DNA of 51,102 nucleotides from Actinomycetota bacterium (GTDB lineage Bacteria; Actinomycetota; Actinomycetes; Mycobacteriales; Pseudonocardiaceae): positions 1 to 51,102 of the forward strand of contig JAJPIR010000066.1 in NCBI GenBank assembly GCA_021324675.1. Reading direction: 5' to 3'. Below the pieces are notes generated by a model. It saw nothing but the letters and a program-made list of their open reading frames with translations, ran no database searches and was not told the origin of the DNA. Below are positions 10,757 through 20,053 of the stretch, in pieces; position 1 is the first letter of the stretch, and each line of letters starts with the position of its first letter. Both the position numbers and the translations under genes were made by a program.

Positions 10757-12262
10757 ATGGCGCAGCGCGTGGACAGCAGCCAGCCGCAGGCCCACCAGAG
10801 CCCTACCGGCTTCCCGTCACTCGACCCGCGCACCGGCGAGGTGGTGGCCTACCACCAGGCGGATGACGACGCTGCGGTGCACGCGGCCGTCGCCCGGGCA
10901 CGTGAGGCTGCCCAGTGGTGGCGCGAGCTGGGGTTCGCACAACGCCGCCGGCGGCTGCTGTCTTGGCGCGCGGCGCTGACCCGGCAACTCGACGAGCTGG
11001 CCGAGCTCATTTGCGCAGAGACCGGCAAACCCCGGGATGACGCTCGGTTGGAATGTGTGCTGGTGATCGCGCACCTGGATTGGGCCGCTCGCCACGCCGA
11101 GCGGGTGCTGCGTCCGCGCCGGGTGCGGTCGGGCTTGTTGATGATGCATGAGGCGTCCTCCGTGGCCTACGAGCCCTATGGCGTGATCGGCGTGATCGGT
11201 CCCTGGAACTACCCGGCGCACACCCCGATGGGCTCGATCAGCTACGCGCTGGCCGCCGGCAATGCCGTGGTGTTCAAGCCCAGCGAGCTCACCCCGGGAG
11301 TGGGCCAGGCGCTGGCTGCGAGCTTCGCAGCAGTGGTCCCGGAGCAGCCGGTCTTGCAAGTCGTCACAGGTTACGGGGAAACCGGAGCAGCGCTGTGCCG
11401 TGCTGGGGTGGACAAGTTGGCGTTCACCGGTTCCACCATCACCGCGCGGAAGGTGATGGCGACCTGCGCGGAGACGCTGACCCCGGTGGTCATCGAGTGC
11501 GGCGGCACTGACGCGTTGCTGGTGGATGCCGACGCCGACCTCGCCGCGGCCGCCGACGCCGCGGTCTGGGGCGCGATGGTCAATGCCGGCCAGACCTGCG
11601 TTGGGGTGGAGCGGGTGTACGTCACCAAGGAGGTTGCAACGGAGCTGACCGAACGCATCGTCGCCCTGACCCGTCGGCTGCGGGTAGGCGGGAAGCCCAC
11701 CGACCACATCGGCCCGATCACCAGGCCAGAGCAGATCGACGTGATTCGCGCTCACATTGCGGACGCGGTAGCCCAAGGTGGCACGGCGCTGGTCGGTGGC
11801 GCAGAGGCGGTGTGCCCGCCGTTCGTCCAGCCGGTGGTGCTGACCGATGTGCCGGAGACCTCGACAGCGGTGACCGAGGAGACCTTCGGCCCGACTATTA
11901 CGGTGCACCGGGTCGCGGACCTGGATGAGGCGGTGCAGCGGGTCAATGCGGGCCGCTACGGGCTGGGCGCAGCGGTGTTTTCCCGGCATCGCGGTCCGCA
12001 GATTGCCAGCCGGCTGCGTTGCGGGATGGTGGCGGTCAACAGCGTGGTGTCCTACGCCGCGGTGCCATCGCTGCCTTTCGGTGGGGTCGGCGATTCGGGG
12101 TTCGGGCGTATCCATGGCGCCGACGGTCTCCGCGAGTTCAGCCGTCCCAAGGCAGTCACTCGCCGGCGCTTCCGCCCCCTGGTCCAGGTCCTCACCTTTG
12201 ACCGCCCGTCCTGGGCGGTCCAGTTGCTGCTGCGAATTGTCCGGGCTCTTTACGGTCGCTAA
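10757..12262 (+). CDS. Aldehyde dehydrogenase family protein
   Basis: Oxidises an aldehyde to the acid with NAD(P). The 501-residue sequence has the ALDH landmarks in order: PWNYPAHTPMGSISYALAAGNAVVFKPSE (cofactor-binding, near 150-180), FTGSTITARKVM, the general-base Glu in VIECGGTDALLV, the nucleophile Cys in NAGQTCVGVERVYV, EETFGPTITVHRV and the C-terminal PFGGVGDSGFG. It most resembles the group annotated as succinate-semialdehyde or coniferyl-aldehyde dehydrogenases; substrate cannot be assigned. The ATG at 10757 is preceded by GTGAGGACGAGG and is favoured over the GTG at 10745. It is followed 14 bases later by the hydroxyacyl-CoA dehydrogenase gene, so the two are probably co-transcribed. 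Confidence 0.9.
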   Translation: MAQRVDSSQPQAHQSPTGFPSLDPRTGEVVAYHQADDDAAVHAAVARAREAAQWWRELGFAQRRRRLLSWRAALTRQLDELAELICAETGKPRDDARLECVLVIAHLDWAARHAERVLRPRRVRSGLLMMHEASSVAYEPYGVIGVIGPWNYPAHTPMGSISYALAAGNAVVFKPSELTPGVGQALAASFAAVVPEQPVLQVVTGYGETGAALCRAGVDKLAFTGSTITARKVMATCAETLTPVVIECGGTDALLVDADADLAAAADAAVWGAMVNAGQTCVGVERVYVTKEVATELTERIVALTRRLRVGGKPTDHIGPITRPEQIDVIRAHIADAVAQGGTALVGGAEAVCPPFVQPVVLTDVPETSTAVTEETFGPTITVHRVADLDEAVQRVNAGRYGLGAAVFSRHRGPQIASRLRCGMVAVNSVVSYAAVPSLPFGGVGDSGFGRIHGADGLREFSRPKAVTRRRFRPLVQVLTFDRPSWAVQLLLRIVRALYGR

Positions 12263-12276
12263 GCGGAAGGCACGAG

Positions 12277-14049
12277 ATGACTCAGATCAAGACGGTCGGT
12301 GTGGTGGGCGTGGGCACGATGGGTGCCGGAATCGCCGAAGTGCTGGCCCGGACTGGCCACGACGTGGTGGCCGTCGAGCTCGACGACCACGGGATAGCCC
12401 GCGGTCGCGGGCACCTAGAACACTCCACCGGCCGAGCCCTGGAACGTGGCAAGCTTGACGAGGCAGCTCGCGAGGAACTGCTCAGCCGGATCACCTTCAC
12501 CACCAAGCACACCGACCTCGCCGACGCCGACTTCGTGATCGAGGCGGTACCGGAGCGCATGGACGTCAAGAGCCGGCTGTTCACCGAGCTGGACGGGATT
12601 GTGCGCGGCGATGTCATCCTGGCGTCCAATACCTCCAGCCTGTCGATCACCGAACTGGCCGTGCAGACCAAACGCCCAGACCGGGTCGTCGGGATGCACT
12701 TTTTCAACCCTGCACCGGTCCTCAAGCTCGTTGAAGTGGTGCGCACGGTGGTCACCGATCCCGACGTCATCAGCACCGTCACAGACCTGGCGACCACGCT
12801 GGGCAAGACCCCGGTGGTGGTGGGGGACCGGGCGGGCTTCATCGCAAACGGGCTGCTGTTCGGCTACCTCAACCATGCCGCGAGCATGTTCGAGCAGCGC
12901 TACGCAAGCCGGGAAGATCTCGACGCCGCGATGCGGTTTGGCACCGGCTACCCGATGGGGCCGCTGGCGCTGCTGGATCTGATCGGCTTGGACACTGCCT
13001 ACGAGATCCTCGACGCGTTGTACCGGCAGTCACGGGATCGCCGGCACGCGCCGGTGCCCCTGCTCAAGCAGATGATCACCGCGGGATTGCTGGGGCGGAA
13101 GTCCGGCCGCGGCTTTTACACCTATGCCGGGGTGGATTCCTCGACGGTGGTGCCGGACGCCGCCACCCCGCCCAAGGAGGAAGTCGGCGCGCAGCCACGT
13201 TCGATCGGTGCTGTTGGCGTGGTCGGCACCGGAACGATGGCCACAGGCATCGTCGAGGTCCTGGCAAAGGGCGGCCACGACGTGATCGTCCGCGGTCGCA
13301 GCACCTCCCGGACTGACGCCGCGGTGTCGGCCGTCAGCCGGTCGCTGAACAAGGCCGTGAACCGCGGCAAGCTTTCCGAACCGGACCGCGATGCTGCCCT
13401 CGCGCGAATCACGACCACTACCTCGCTGGACGATTTCGCGCAGGTGGACCTCGTGATCGAGGCGGTCGCAGAGGACTTGGAAGTCAAACGTGGGATGTTT
13501 GCCACGCTCGACGAGGTCTGCAAGCCGGGCGCGATCCTGGCCACCACCACCTCGTCATTGCCGGTGGTCGAGTGCGCGGCCGTCACGTCCCGGCCCGGCG
13601 AGGTGGTCGGCATGCATTTCTTCAACCCCGCGCCGGTGATGAAGCTGGTCGAGGTGGTAACCACCATCAGCACCACGGAGGAGGTGGCCGCTACCGCCCG
13701 CCAGCTTGCCCGTTCGCTCGGCAAGGTGCCGGTGACCTGCGGAGACCGCGCCGGTTTCATCGTCAATGCGTTGCTGTTCCCCTACCTCAACGACGCGGTG
13801 CGGATGCTCGAGGCGCATTACGCCTCAGCCGACGACATCGACACCGCGATGAAGCTTGGCGCTGCGCTGCCGATGGGCCCTTTCCAGCTGCTTGACGTGG
13901 TCGGTCTGGACGTCTCGCTGGCCATCCAGCGCAGCCTCTACCAGGAGTTCCGCGAACCTGGCTTCGCTCCTGCTCCGCTGCTGGAACAGCTGGTCACCGC
14001 TGGCCGCCTAGGTCGTAAAACCGGTAAGGGCTTCCGCGACTACTCGTAA
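12277..14049 (+). CDS. 3-hydroxybutyryl-CoA dehydrogenase, two complete copies fused in tandem
   Basis: Interconverts acetoacetyl-CoA and 3-hydroxybutyryl-CoA. At 590 residues it is twice the normal length: residues about 5-290 and about 308-590 each contain a whole enzyme. Copy one has GVGTMGAG, NTSSLS, MHFFNPAPVLKLVE and GDRAGFIANGLL; copy two has GTGTMATG, TTSSLP, MHFFNPAPVMKLVE and GDRAGFIVNALL. The catalytic Ser, His, Glu and Asn positions survive in both. The dinucleotide-specificity site differs: copy one ends its second strand VVAVELDD (acidic, NAD type), while copy two reads VIVRGRSTSR, with no acid and two Arg, suggesting NADP preference (inference). It follows the aldehyde dehydrogenase gene by 14 bases. 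Confidence 0.93.
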   Translation: MTQIKTVGVVGVGTMGAGIAEVLARTGHDVVAVELDDHGIARGRGHLEHSTGRALERGKLDEAAREELLSRITFTTKHTDLADADFVIEAVPERMDVKSRLFTELDGIVRGDVILASNTSSLSITELAVQTKRPDRVVGMHFFNPAPVLKLVEVVRTVVTDPDVISTVTDLATTLGKTPVVVGDRAGFIANGLLFGYLNHAASMFEQRYASREDLDAAMRFGTGYPMGPLALLDLIGLDTAYEILDALYRQSRDRRHAPVPLLKQMITAGLLGRKSGRGFYTYAGVDSSTVVPDAATPPKEEVGAQPRSIGAVGVVGTGTMATGIVEVLAKGGHDVIVRGRSTSRTDAAVSAVSRSLNKAVNRGKLSEPDRDAALARITTTTSLDDFAQVDLVIEAVAEDLEVKRGMFATLDEVCKPGAILATTTSSLPVVECAAVTSRPGEVVGMHFFNPAPVMKLVEVVTTISTTEEVAATARQLARSLGKVPVTCGDRAGFIVNALLFPYLNDAVRMLEAHYASADDIDTAMKLGAALPMGPFQLLDVVGLDVSLAIQRSLYQEFREPGFAPAPLLEQLVTAGRLGRKTGKGFRDYS

Positions 14050-14077
14050 GTGCCTACCGGCGCTGCAACGCATGACC

Positions 14078-14284
14078 CTAGCCGCAGCAGCCGCCTCCGC
14101 AGCACCCGCCGGCAGCGGGGCCTGAGCGCCCCGAGGCAGCACTGGACAGCGCAACGGTCGAGAGCAGCCGGACGGTGTCGTCATGGCCTGACGGGCACCG
14201 GGCAGGGTGCCCTGAGGCGCTCATGGGCCGGCTGAGTTCGAAGGTCGTCGAGCATTCCCGGCACCGGAACTCGTAGCGTGGCAT
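14078..14284 (-). CDS. FmdB-family zinc-ribbon protein
   Basis: A 68-residue protein starting MPRYEFRCRECSTTFE, the FmdB/CxxC regulatory-type zinc-ribbon signature, with the second metal half-site CPSGH about 20 residues later. The C terminus is a Ser/Gly/Cys stretch ending GGCCGGGCCG, also common in this family. A regulatory or metal-binding role is usually proposed, but no firm function is known. The start at 14284 is chosen because conservation begins exactly there; an upstream reading from 14302 adds six unlikely residues. It converges on the hydroxyacyl-CoA dehydrogenase gene with 28 bases between stops. Confidence 0.88.
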   Translation of the reverse strand: MPRYEFRCRECSTTFELSRPMSASGHPARCPSGHDDTVRLLSTVALSSAASGRSGPAAGGCCGGGCCG

Positions 14285-14375
14285 GACCGCAGCGTACGCC
14301 ACCAGGAGTGCTCGCTGAGGTCATCGCGTGGCGTTCGCAAGGTTGATCACGGGGGGGATTTACGCCGTAGGGTGG

Positions 14376-14675
14376 ATGGCGATGCCGCGCCGCAATCCGC
14401 CCCACCGCGCCGAGCCGCCCTCTGCGGTGGGTCGGCGCGGTGGGGCATGGCTCGAAACCGGCCCGGACGGGGACTGGCTGGTTCGGGCGGTCTCCGGTGA
14501 ACACGCCGTCAAGAGCTACCGCTGCCCTGGCTGTGACCACGAGATCAAGCCCGGTACCGGGCACGTCGTGGTCTGGCCAGCCCGAGAACCCGGGTCAGCC
14601 GCCGACCGGCGGCACTGGCACACCGGGTGTTGGACGGCTCGGGGGCGCCGCACCCCTACGCGCAGGCGCTGGTAA
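14376..14675 (+). CDS. Conserved actinobacterial protein with Cys/His metal-site pattern, function unknown
   Basis: About 99 residues. After a basic N terminus (PRRNPPHRAEPP) comes a short beta-rich stretch and then YRCPGCDHEIKPGTGHVVVW and HWHTGCW. The CPGC pair with the later HWHxxCW would form a zinc-ribbon-like site. Proteins of this pattern are widespread in actinobacteria and sometimes carry a misleading ATP/GTP-binding label; no nucleotide-binding motif is visible here. The start could be ATG 14376 or ATG 14382, since AGGGTGG lies just upstream of the first. It converges with the coiled-coil gene, four bases apart. Confidence 0.75.
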   Translation: MAMPRRNPPHRAEPPSAVGRRGGAWLETGPDGDWLVRAVSGEHAVKSYRCPGCDHEIKPGTGHVVVWPAREPGSAADRRHWHTGCWTARGRRTPTRRRW

Positions 14676-14679
14676 GGCT

Positions 14680-15564
14680 TCAGCTTTGCTGAGCCGGTCC
14701 TCCGGCCAGCACGTCATCTCCGTCTCCGGTGGAGGCCAGGTGCCGCAATGCTTCCTCCAGCTTCGTACTTACCGTTTGCAACTGGCCGGTCACCTGGCGG
14801 CGCAACGTCCGCAGGGCCTCAACCTGCCGGGTGGCCTCCTTTATCCGCGCGACGGCAGTCTGGTCGGCCTCGGTGACCAGGCGGCGGGCCACATCGGTGG
14901 CTTCGTCGATACGGCGCTTCGCCTCGGTCTTGCTGCTCGCCTCCTGTTCGGCTAGCTCACGGTTGGCATCCCGGCGCCGCTGCGACATCGTGATGTCGAA
15001 GTCCTCCTCGACCTGCCGCCTGCGAGCTGCTGAGTCGGCGTCGATCTGGGCGGCTCGCTGCTTGGCCTGCGCCACGATGTCCTCCGCCTGGCGATGCGCA
15101 TCGGCGAGGGCCCGCTCGTGTTCGTCATCCATCTCCGCTCGCCGCCGCTGCGCTTCGGCGATCATCTGCTCGTATCGGGTGCGTAGTTCGACGGCCTCGC
15201 GCTCGGCCTCGGCCCTGGTGGACTCGGCGGCGGTGGCGGCGGCAGCGGTGATCTCCGCAGCCTCGCGCTGGGCGCTGCGCAGCATGCGCGCCACCCGCTC
15301 ACTCATGCCTTCGACGGAGGTGGGTGGTGCAGCCAGGCGAGCCACATCGGCGCGCAGCTCATCGATCTCCCCGCGAGCCGCCTCGAGCGTACGGGCAAGC
15401 TCGGCGGCCTGCGCGGCTGCGGCATCCCGATCCGTCACCGCGATCTGGAGGTCAGCTCGAAGGTGTTCGAGCTGGTAGTTCACCTGCGCGCAGTCATATC
15501 CACGACGGACGATGTCGAACGTCGATCTCATCGGAAGCAGATCACGATCGTGGACTGAGCCCAT
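14680..15564 (-). CDS. DivIVA-like / FilP-like coiled-coil protein
   Basis: A 294-residue, almost entirely helical protein. Residues about 12-40 (STFDIVRRGYDCAQVNYQLEHL) match the DivIVA membrane-targeting/coil entry of actinobacterial relatives such as FilP and other so-called cellulose-binding proteins. Most of the rest, to about 270, is continuous coiled coil rich in Ala, Glu, Arg and Gln (for example AEREAVELRTRYEQMIAEAQ), followed by a short polar tail. Such proteins organise polar growth or cytoskeletal assemblies in actinobacteria. It is not the main Wag31/DivIVA, which normally lies near ftsZ. The start at 15564 (MGSVHDRDLL) could instead be the ATG at 15531. No partner gene is adjacent. 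Confidence 0.8.
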   Translation of the reverse strand: MGSVHDRDLLPMRSTFDIVRRGYDCAQVNYQLEHLRADLQIAVTDRDAAAAQAAELARTLEAARGEIDELRADVARLAAPPTSVEGMSERVARMLRSAQREAAEITAAAATAAESTRAEAEREAVELRTRYEQMIAEAQRRRAEMDDEHERALADAHRQAEDIVAQAKQRAAQIDADSAARRRQVEEDFDITMSQRRRDANRELAEQEASSKTEAKRRIDEATDVARRLVTEADQTAVARIKEATRQVEALRTLRRQVTGQLQTVSTKLEEALRHLASTGDGDDVLAGGPAQQS

Positions 15565-15665
15565 GCAGCCACGTTACTCGGGTATCGATGGCTGGCGGGT
15601 CGGCCATCCTCGTTATCGGTGGCTTATCGGCGGCGCGCTGTCCGGAAAGCCTTACACGCCAAGCC

Positions 15666-17003
15666 TTACACGCCGCGGAAGCGGTTGATCGCCTCGAGAT
15701 GGCTTTCGCGGAACTCCGGGTTACGCACGCCCAGACCCTCCTCAGGCGCCAGGCAGAGAACACCGACTTTGCCCTGGTGAACGTTGCGGTGCATGTCGTG
15801 GGCGGCCTGGCCGGTTTGGTCCAGCGGGTATACGCGAGACAGCGTCGGGTGAACCTTGCCTTTGGCGATCAGCCGGTTGGCTTCCCATGCTTCGCGGTAA
15901 TTGGCGAAGTGCGATCCCACAATCCGTTTGAGGTTCATCCACAGATAGCGGTTGTCGTAGATGTGGTTGTAGCCAGAGGTCGAGGCACAGGTGACGATCG
16001 TGCCTCCCCGTTTGGCGACGTAGACGCTGGCGCCGAAGGTCTCCCGACCGGGGTGCTCGAAGACGATGTCCGGATCGTCGCCACCGGTGAGCTCGCGTAT
16101 TTTGCTGCCGAATCGCTTCCACTCCCGCGGATCCTGGGTGTGCTCGTCTTTCCAGAATTTGTAGCCCTCGGCGTTGCGGTCGATGACCAGGTCGGCGCCC
16201 ATGCGCCGGCAGATTTCCGCCTTCTCCGGGCTGGACACCACGCAGACCGGGATGGCGCCGCCGACCAGGGCCATCTGGGTGGCGTACGAGCCCAGCCCCC
16301 CCGATGCGCCCCAGATCAGCACGGTATCGCCTTGCTTCATATCCGCACCATTACGGGAAACCAGCTGCCGGTACGCGGTGGAGTTGACCAGGCCGGGGCT
16401 GGCGGCTTCTTCCCAGGTGAGATGGGCTGGTTTCGGCATCAGCTGGTTGGACTTGACTAATGCAAGCTCGGCCAGGCCGCCGAAATTGGTTTCGAAACCC
16501 CAGATACGCTGCTCGGGATCGAGCATCGTGTCGCTGTGGCCGTCAGGGTGCTCCAGTTCAACGGACAGGCAATGGGCCACCACCTCGTCGCCTGGGCGCC
16601 AGGCGTTCACCCCGGCTCCAGTGCGGAGCACCACGCCGGCCAGGTCTGATCCGACCACGTGGTAGGGCAGGTCATGCCGGGCGGCCAACGGAGAAATCCG
16701 GCCGTACCGCCGGAGAAACCCAAAGGTGGGTAGCGGCTCGAAGATCGATGTCCACACGGTGTTGTAATTGACAGCGCTGGCCATCACGGCGACCAGAGCC
16801 TCGCCTGGACCCAACTCCGGCACCGGTACCTCATCAAGATGCAGGGACTGGCGTGGGTCCTTGTCCCGGCTAGGAAGACCAGCGAACATGTCGGCCTCGT
16901 CAGCGTGGACCGTAATTCCCCGGTAGGTTTCCGGCACCGGCAGTGAGCCGATGGAATCGAGGTCGCCGTTGAGGATGGCATCAAGGATCTTTTGCACAGT
17001 CAT
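15666..17003 (-). CDS. ccr: Crotonyl-CoA carboxylase/reductase
   Basis: Reductively carboxylates crotonyl-CoA with NADPH and CO2 to ethylmalonyl-CoA, the committed step of the ethylmalonyl-CoA pathway and a source of extender units for polyketides. The 445-residue medium-chain dehydrogenase-fold protein has near-diagnostic Ccr segments: HLDEVPVPELGPGEALVAVM, NYNTVWTSIFEPLPTF, VVGSDLAGVVLRTG, DTMLDPEQRIWGFETNFGG, the nucleotide-binding WGASGGLGSYATQ, and FEHPGRETFGASVYV with SHFANYREAWEAN. Conserved Asn, Phe, Glu and His residues that hold CO2 in characterised Ccr occur in these blocks. AGGGAAGG immediately precedes the ATG at 17003. A TetR-type palindrome at 17055-17066 lies 50 bases upstream. 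The epimerase gene lies upstream on the same strand. Confidence 0.96.
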   Translation of the reverse strand: MTVQKILDAILNGDLDSIGSLPVPETYRGITVHADEADMFAGLPSRDKDPRQSLHLDEVPVPELGPGEALVAVMASAVNYNTVWTSIFEPLPTFGFLRRYGRISPLAARHDLPYHVVGSDLAGVVLRTGAGVNAWRPGDEVVAHCLSVELEHPDGHSDTMLDPEQRIWGFETNFGGLAELALVKSNQLMPKPAHLTWEEAASPGLVNSTAYRQLVSRNGADMKQGDTVLIWGASGGLGSYATQMALVGGAIPVCVVSSPEKAEICRRMGADLVIDRNAEGYKFWKDEHTQDPREWKRFGSKIRELTGGDDPDIVFEHPGRETFGASVYVAKRGGTIVTCASTSGYNHIYDNRYLWMNLKRIVGSHFANYREAWEANRLIAKGKVHPTLSRVYPLDQTGQAAHDMHRNVHQGKVGVLCLAPEEGLGVRNPEFRESHLEAINRFRGV

Positions 17004-17054
17004 CCTTCCCTGGTGTCCGTCCCCCGTGTGGGAATGTCACGGCTACGCTGAGGT

Positions 17055-17066
17055 TACCGATTGGTA
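17055..17066. promoter_or_regulatory. Candidate operator upstream of ccr
   Basis: TACCGATTGGTA has perfect TACC/GGTA arms separated by four bases, the shape of many TetR-family operators. It sits 52-63 bases upstream of the ccr start codon in a 234-base gap. Regulator unknown; a four-base arm can arise by chance. Confidence 0.35.
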
Positions 17067-17237
17067 TATCAAACACCACTGCTCCGAGTGAGTGAGACAG
17101 GTCAGTCTAGGTTCGTGACCCGGTTTCCGTTGGTGACCTACGTCACAGGTGGCGTGCCAACGGGATGATTACCGGACTATCGGGGCATCAAGCGGTTGTC
17201 GATGGCCGCCGACTTCTCACGCGCTTCTGCGCGTTGA

Positions 17238-17690
17238 TCACGGCTGCTCTGCGTCGCTGGCTGGTTGCACCAACTCCACCAGCACGCCACCGGCATCCTG
17301 GGGATGGATGAAGTTGATCCGCGAATCCGCCGTGCCGCGGCGCGCGGTGTCGTAGAGCAGCCGCACACCGGCGTCGCGCAGGGCCTGCGTAGCGGCCTCG
17401 ATGTCGGTGACCCGGTAAGCGAGTTGCTGCAAGCCGGGACCCCTGCGATCCAGGAACTTCGCAATAGTGGAGGTCGGGCTTAGCGGGGCAAGCAGCTGTA
17501 CCGCGGCGCCGGTGCCGGGATCACCGGGGGCGCGCAGCATGCCCTCGTGCACCCCTTGCTCCTCATTGATCTCCTCATGGGCCAGCTCCAGCCCGAACGT
17601 CGTCCGATAAAACTCAACGGCCGCATCGAAATCGGGCACTGCGATGCCGACGTGATCAATGGCAGTGACGAAAGCCGGGAGTGGCGTCAT
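17238..17690 (-). CDS. mce: Methylmalonyl-CoA / ethylmalonyl-CoA epimerase
   Basis: Interconverts the 2R and 2S forms of methylmalonyl- or ethylmalonyl-CoA, needed because Ccr and the mutases use different stereoisomers. The 150-residue VOC-fold protein has two beta-alpha-beta repeats: AIDHVGIAVPDFDAAVEFYR at the start and LAYRVTDIEAATQALRDAG in the second repeat. The first metal ligand (His in DHVGIAV) and the final Glu (VLVELVQPA) are visible. The third ligand position, usually His in GLHHIAF, reads GLQQLAY, a variant I recall from other actinobacteria. It is upstream of ccr on the same strand, 234 bases away, and may be co-regulated. Confidence 0.92.
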   Translation of the reverse strand: MTPLPAFVTAIDHVGIAVPDFDAAVEFYRTTFGLELAHEEINEEQGVHEGMLRAPGDPGTGAAVQLLAPLSPTSTIAKFLDRRGPGLQQLAYRVTDIEAATQALRDAGVRLLYDTARRGTADSRINFIHPQDAGGVLVELVQPASDAEQP

Positions 17691-17808
17691 GAGCTGCAGC
17701 GTACGGCCGGCTGGGGTGTGCTTGCCCTCATCTCGCGTGCTCTGGGGGATAGCGCGGTAAGGTCAAAGGAAATCCTCGTCTACCGAAATCAAGCCGGAGG
17801 TCTGTGTT

Positions 17809-19008
17809 ATGGCCGGTTCCGTCATCGTCGCCGGAGCCCGTACCCCGATGGGGCGGCTGCTCGGCCAACTCAAAGACTTCTCGGCCGTCCAGCTCGGTGG
17901 TTTCGCCATCAAGGCGGCGTTGGAACGCGCGGGTGTGTCGCCCGAGCAGGTGCAGTACGTGATCATGGGTCAAGTACTCACCGCGGGCACTGGCCAGATC
18001 CCGGCGCGGCAGGCAGCAGTGAATGCCGGGATCGGCATGGAAGTACCGGCCCTGACCATCAACAAGGTGTGCCTGTCTGGATTGAATGCGATCGCGCTGG
18101 CCGATCAGCTGGTCCGGGCTGGCGAGTGTGACATTGTTGTGGCTGGCGGTCAGGAATCGATGACCCAGGCGCCGCACCTGCTGCCGAAGTCGCGGTCCGG
18201 CTTCAAGTATGGCGACGTCACCATGCTTGACCACATGGCCTACGACGGCCTGCACGACTCGTTCGATCAGGTCTCCATGGGGGCTGCAACCGAGAAGCAC
18301 AATGCGCGCCACCAACTGACCCGGGCTGAGCAGGACGAGTTCGCCGCGCAGTCGCATCAGCGCGCCGGACGCGCCGTGGCTAGCGGCCTGTTCGCTGAGG
18401 AGATCACTCCGGTGACCGTGCCGCAGCGCAAAGGCGACCCGATCGTGGTGGATAGCGATGAGGGCATCCGGCCGGATGCCACGGCTGAAGGCCTGGCCAA
18501 GCTGCGCCCGGCGTTCTCCGCTGACGGCACCATCACCGCTGGATCGTCCTCCCCGATCACCGATGGCGCCGCCGCGGTGGTGGTGATGAGTAAGGACAAG
18601 GCCGACGAGCTCGGGCTGAGCTGGCTGGCCGAGATCGGGGCGCACGGAATGGTCGCCGGCCCCGACGATTCCAGCCTCCACGAGCAGCCTGCCAACGCGG
18701 TGCTGGTGGCCTGCCGCAAGGAGGGCATTGAGGTCAGCGACCTGGACGTCGTCGAGATCAACGAGGCATTCGCGGCAGTAGGCGTGGTGTCCACCCGCAA
18801 GCTGGGCATCGACCCGGCACGGGTCAACCCGAACGGCGGGGCGATCGCCCTGGGCCACCCGATCGGCGCATCCGGCGCCCGGTTGGTGCTGCACCTGGCG
18901 ATGGAGTTGCGCCGCCGCGGTGGCGGAGTCGGCGCGGCCTCGTTGTGCGGCGGCGGTGGCCAGGGTGACGCGCTGATCCTCCGGGTGCCCAGTAACGACG
19001 CAGCGTGA
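17809..19008 (+). CDS. Acetyl-CoA C-acetyltransferase (thiolase)
   Basis: Condenses two acetyl-CoA to acetoacetyl-CoA, the entry to the ethylmalonyl-CoA route, or cleaves it in the reverse direction. The 399 residues contain the acylated Cys in [12 protein letters not shown] (near 89), NEAFAAVG, the catalytic His in [14 protein letters not shown] and the second Cys in [11 protein letters not shown]. Overall length is that of biosynthetic thiolases. CCGGAGG lies just upstream of the ATG at 17809. The stop overlaps the meaB GTG in a GTGA tetrad, so the thiolase and the mutase chaperone are translationally coupled. Confidence 0.94.
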   Translation: MAGSVIVAGARTPMGRLLGQLKDFSAVQLGGFAIKAALERAGVSPEQVQYVIMGQVLTAGTGQIPARQAAVNAGIGMEVPALTINKVCLSGLNAIALADQLVRAGECDIVVAGGQESMTQAPHLLPKSRSGFKYGDVTMLDHMAYDGLHDSFDQVSMGAATEKHNARHQLTRAEQDEFAAQSHQRAGRAVASGLFAEEITPVTVPQRKGDPIVVDSDEGIRPDATAEGLAKLRPAFSADGTITAGSSSPITDGAAAVVVMSKDKADELGLSWLAEIGAHGMVAGPDDSSLHEQPANAVLVACRKEGIEVSDLDVVEINEAFAAVGVVSTRKLGIDPARVNPNGGAIALGHPIGASGARLVLHLAMELRRRGGGVGAASLCGGGGQGDALILRVPSNDAA

Positions 19009-19973
19009 ATTCGCGCAGCCGCGATATCGGCGACCTGGTCGTCCGTGCGCGGCAGGGCCAGGCTCGAGCAGTGGGCCGGCTGATCTCGTTGATCGAGGAC
19101 GGTTCCCCGGAACTGCGCGCGCTGGCTGCGGCGCTGGCCCGCGACACCGGCAGGGCCCAGGTGGTCGGCATCACCGGGCCGCCAGGTGTGGGCAAATCAA
19201 CCCTGGTCAGTGCGCTGGTCGCCACATTTCGAGCGGCTGGTAACCGGGTGGGAGTGCTCGCTGTCGACCCGTCTTCCCCCTTTTCCGGCGGTGCGCTGCT
19301 CGGTGACCGGGTACGGATGCAGGAGCACGCCACTGACCCTGCAGTCTTCATCCGCTCGATGGCCACCCGCGGGCACCTGGGAGGTATCGCCTGGGCGACC
19401 CCCCAGGCTCTGCGGGTCCTAGCCGCCGCCGGATACGCCCAGGTACTGGTCGAGACCGTGGGCGTCGGCCAGTCCGAGGTCGAGGTGATGGCGCTGGCAG
19501 ACACCACGGTGGTGGTGCTGGCGCCGGGGATGGGGGATGGGGTCCAGGCAGCCAAGGCAGGGATCCTCGAGATCGCGGACATCCTTGTAGTCAATAAAGC
19601 CGACCGGGAGGGCGCCAATCAGACAGTGCGCGAGCTCCAGCACATGATCTCGCTCGGCCGCCGGGAGGTAGCGGGTCCAAGCTGGCGGCCACCGATCGTC
19701 CGCACGGCTGCGCACAAAGCAGAAGGCATTGAGGACCTGGTTGCAGCGATCGACGAACACCGGGCATGGATGCTCAGCCACGGTGAGCTCGATGCCCGCC
19801 GGCAGCGCCGCGCGGAAGCCGAGGTCGAGGCGATCGCCCTGGCGCAGCTGCACCGCAAGCTCGGTGATGTGCTACGTGGCAGTGCCTTGCCCGGGCTGGC
19901 CAAGCGCGTCGTCGCCGGGGATCTAGACGTTTACCGAGCGGCCGACGAACTGATCGCCGAACTCACCAGCTGA
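19005..19973 (+). CDS. meaB: Methylmalonyl-CoA mutase-associated GTPase MeaB
   Basis: A G3E-family P-loop GTPase that gates cofactor loading of B12-dependent acyl-CoA mutases and protects them from inactivation. In 322 residues the G motifs are: Walker [10 protein letters not shown] (near 59-67), [19 protein letters not shown], the switch segment [18 protein letters not shown] and NKADREGA for guanine recognition. The C-terminal helical dimerisation arm follows. The GTG at 19005 overlaps the thiolase stop by four bases. With two mutase genes within 15 kb, its clients are probably the ethylmalonyl-CoA and isobutyryl-CoA mutases (inference). Confidence 0.95.
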   Translation: MNSRSRDIGDLVVRARQGQARAVGRLISLIEDGSPELRALAAALARDTGRAQVVGITGPPGVGKSTLVSALVATFRAAGNRVGVLAVDPSSPFSGGALLGDRVRMQEHATDPAVFIRSMATRGHLGGIAWATPQALRVLAAAGYAQVLVETVGVGQSEVEVMALADTTVVVLAPGMGDGVQAAKAGILEIADILVVNKADREGANQTVRELQHMISLGRREVAGPSWRPPIVRTAAHKAEGIEDLVAAIDEHRAWMLSHGELDARRQRRAEAEVEAIALAQLHRKLGDVLRGSALPGLAKRVVAGDLDVYRAADELIAELTS

Positions 19974-20053
19974 TCGGTGGCTCCCGTACACCACTGGCAA
20001 CCGGTGTTCGTCGGGCCGCCCGAATCCTTCGTTGGACGGGTGAGCGGGCCATA

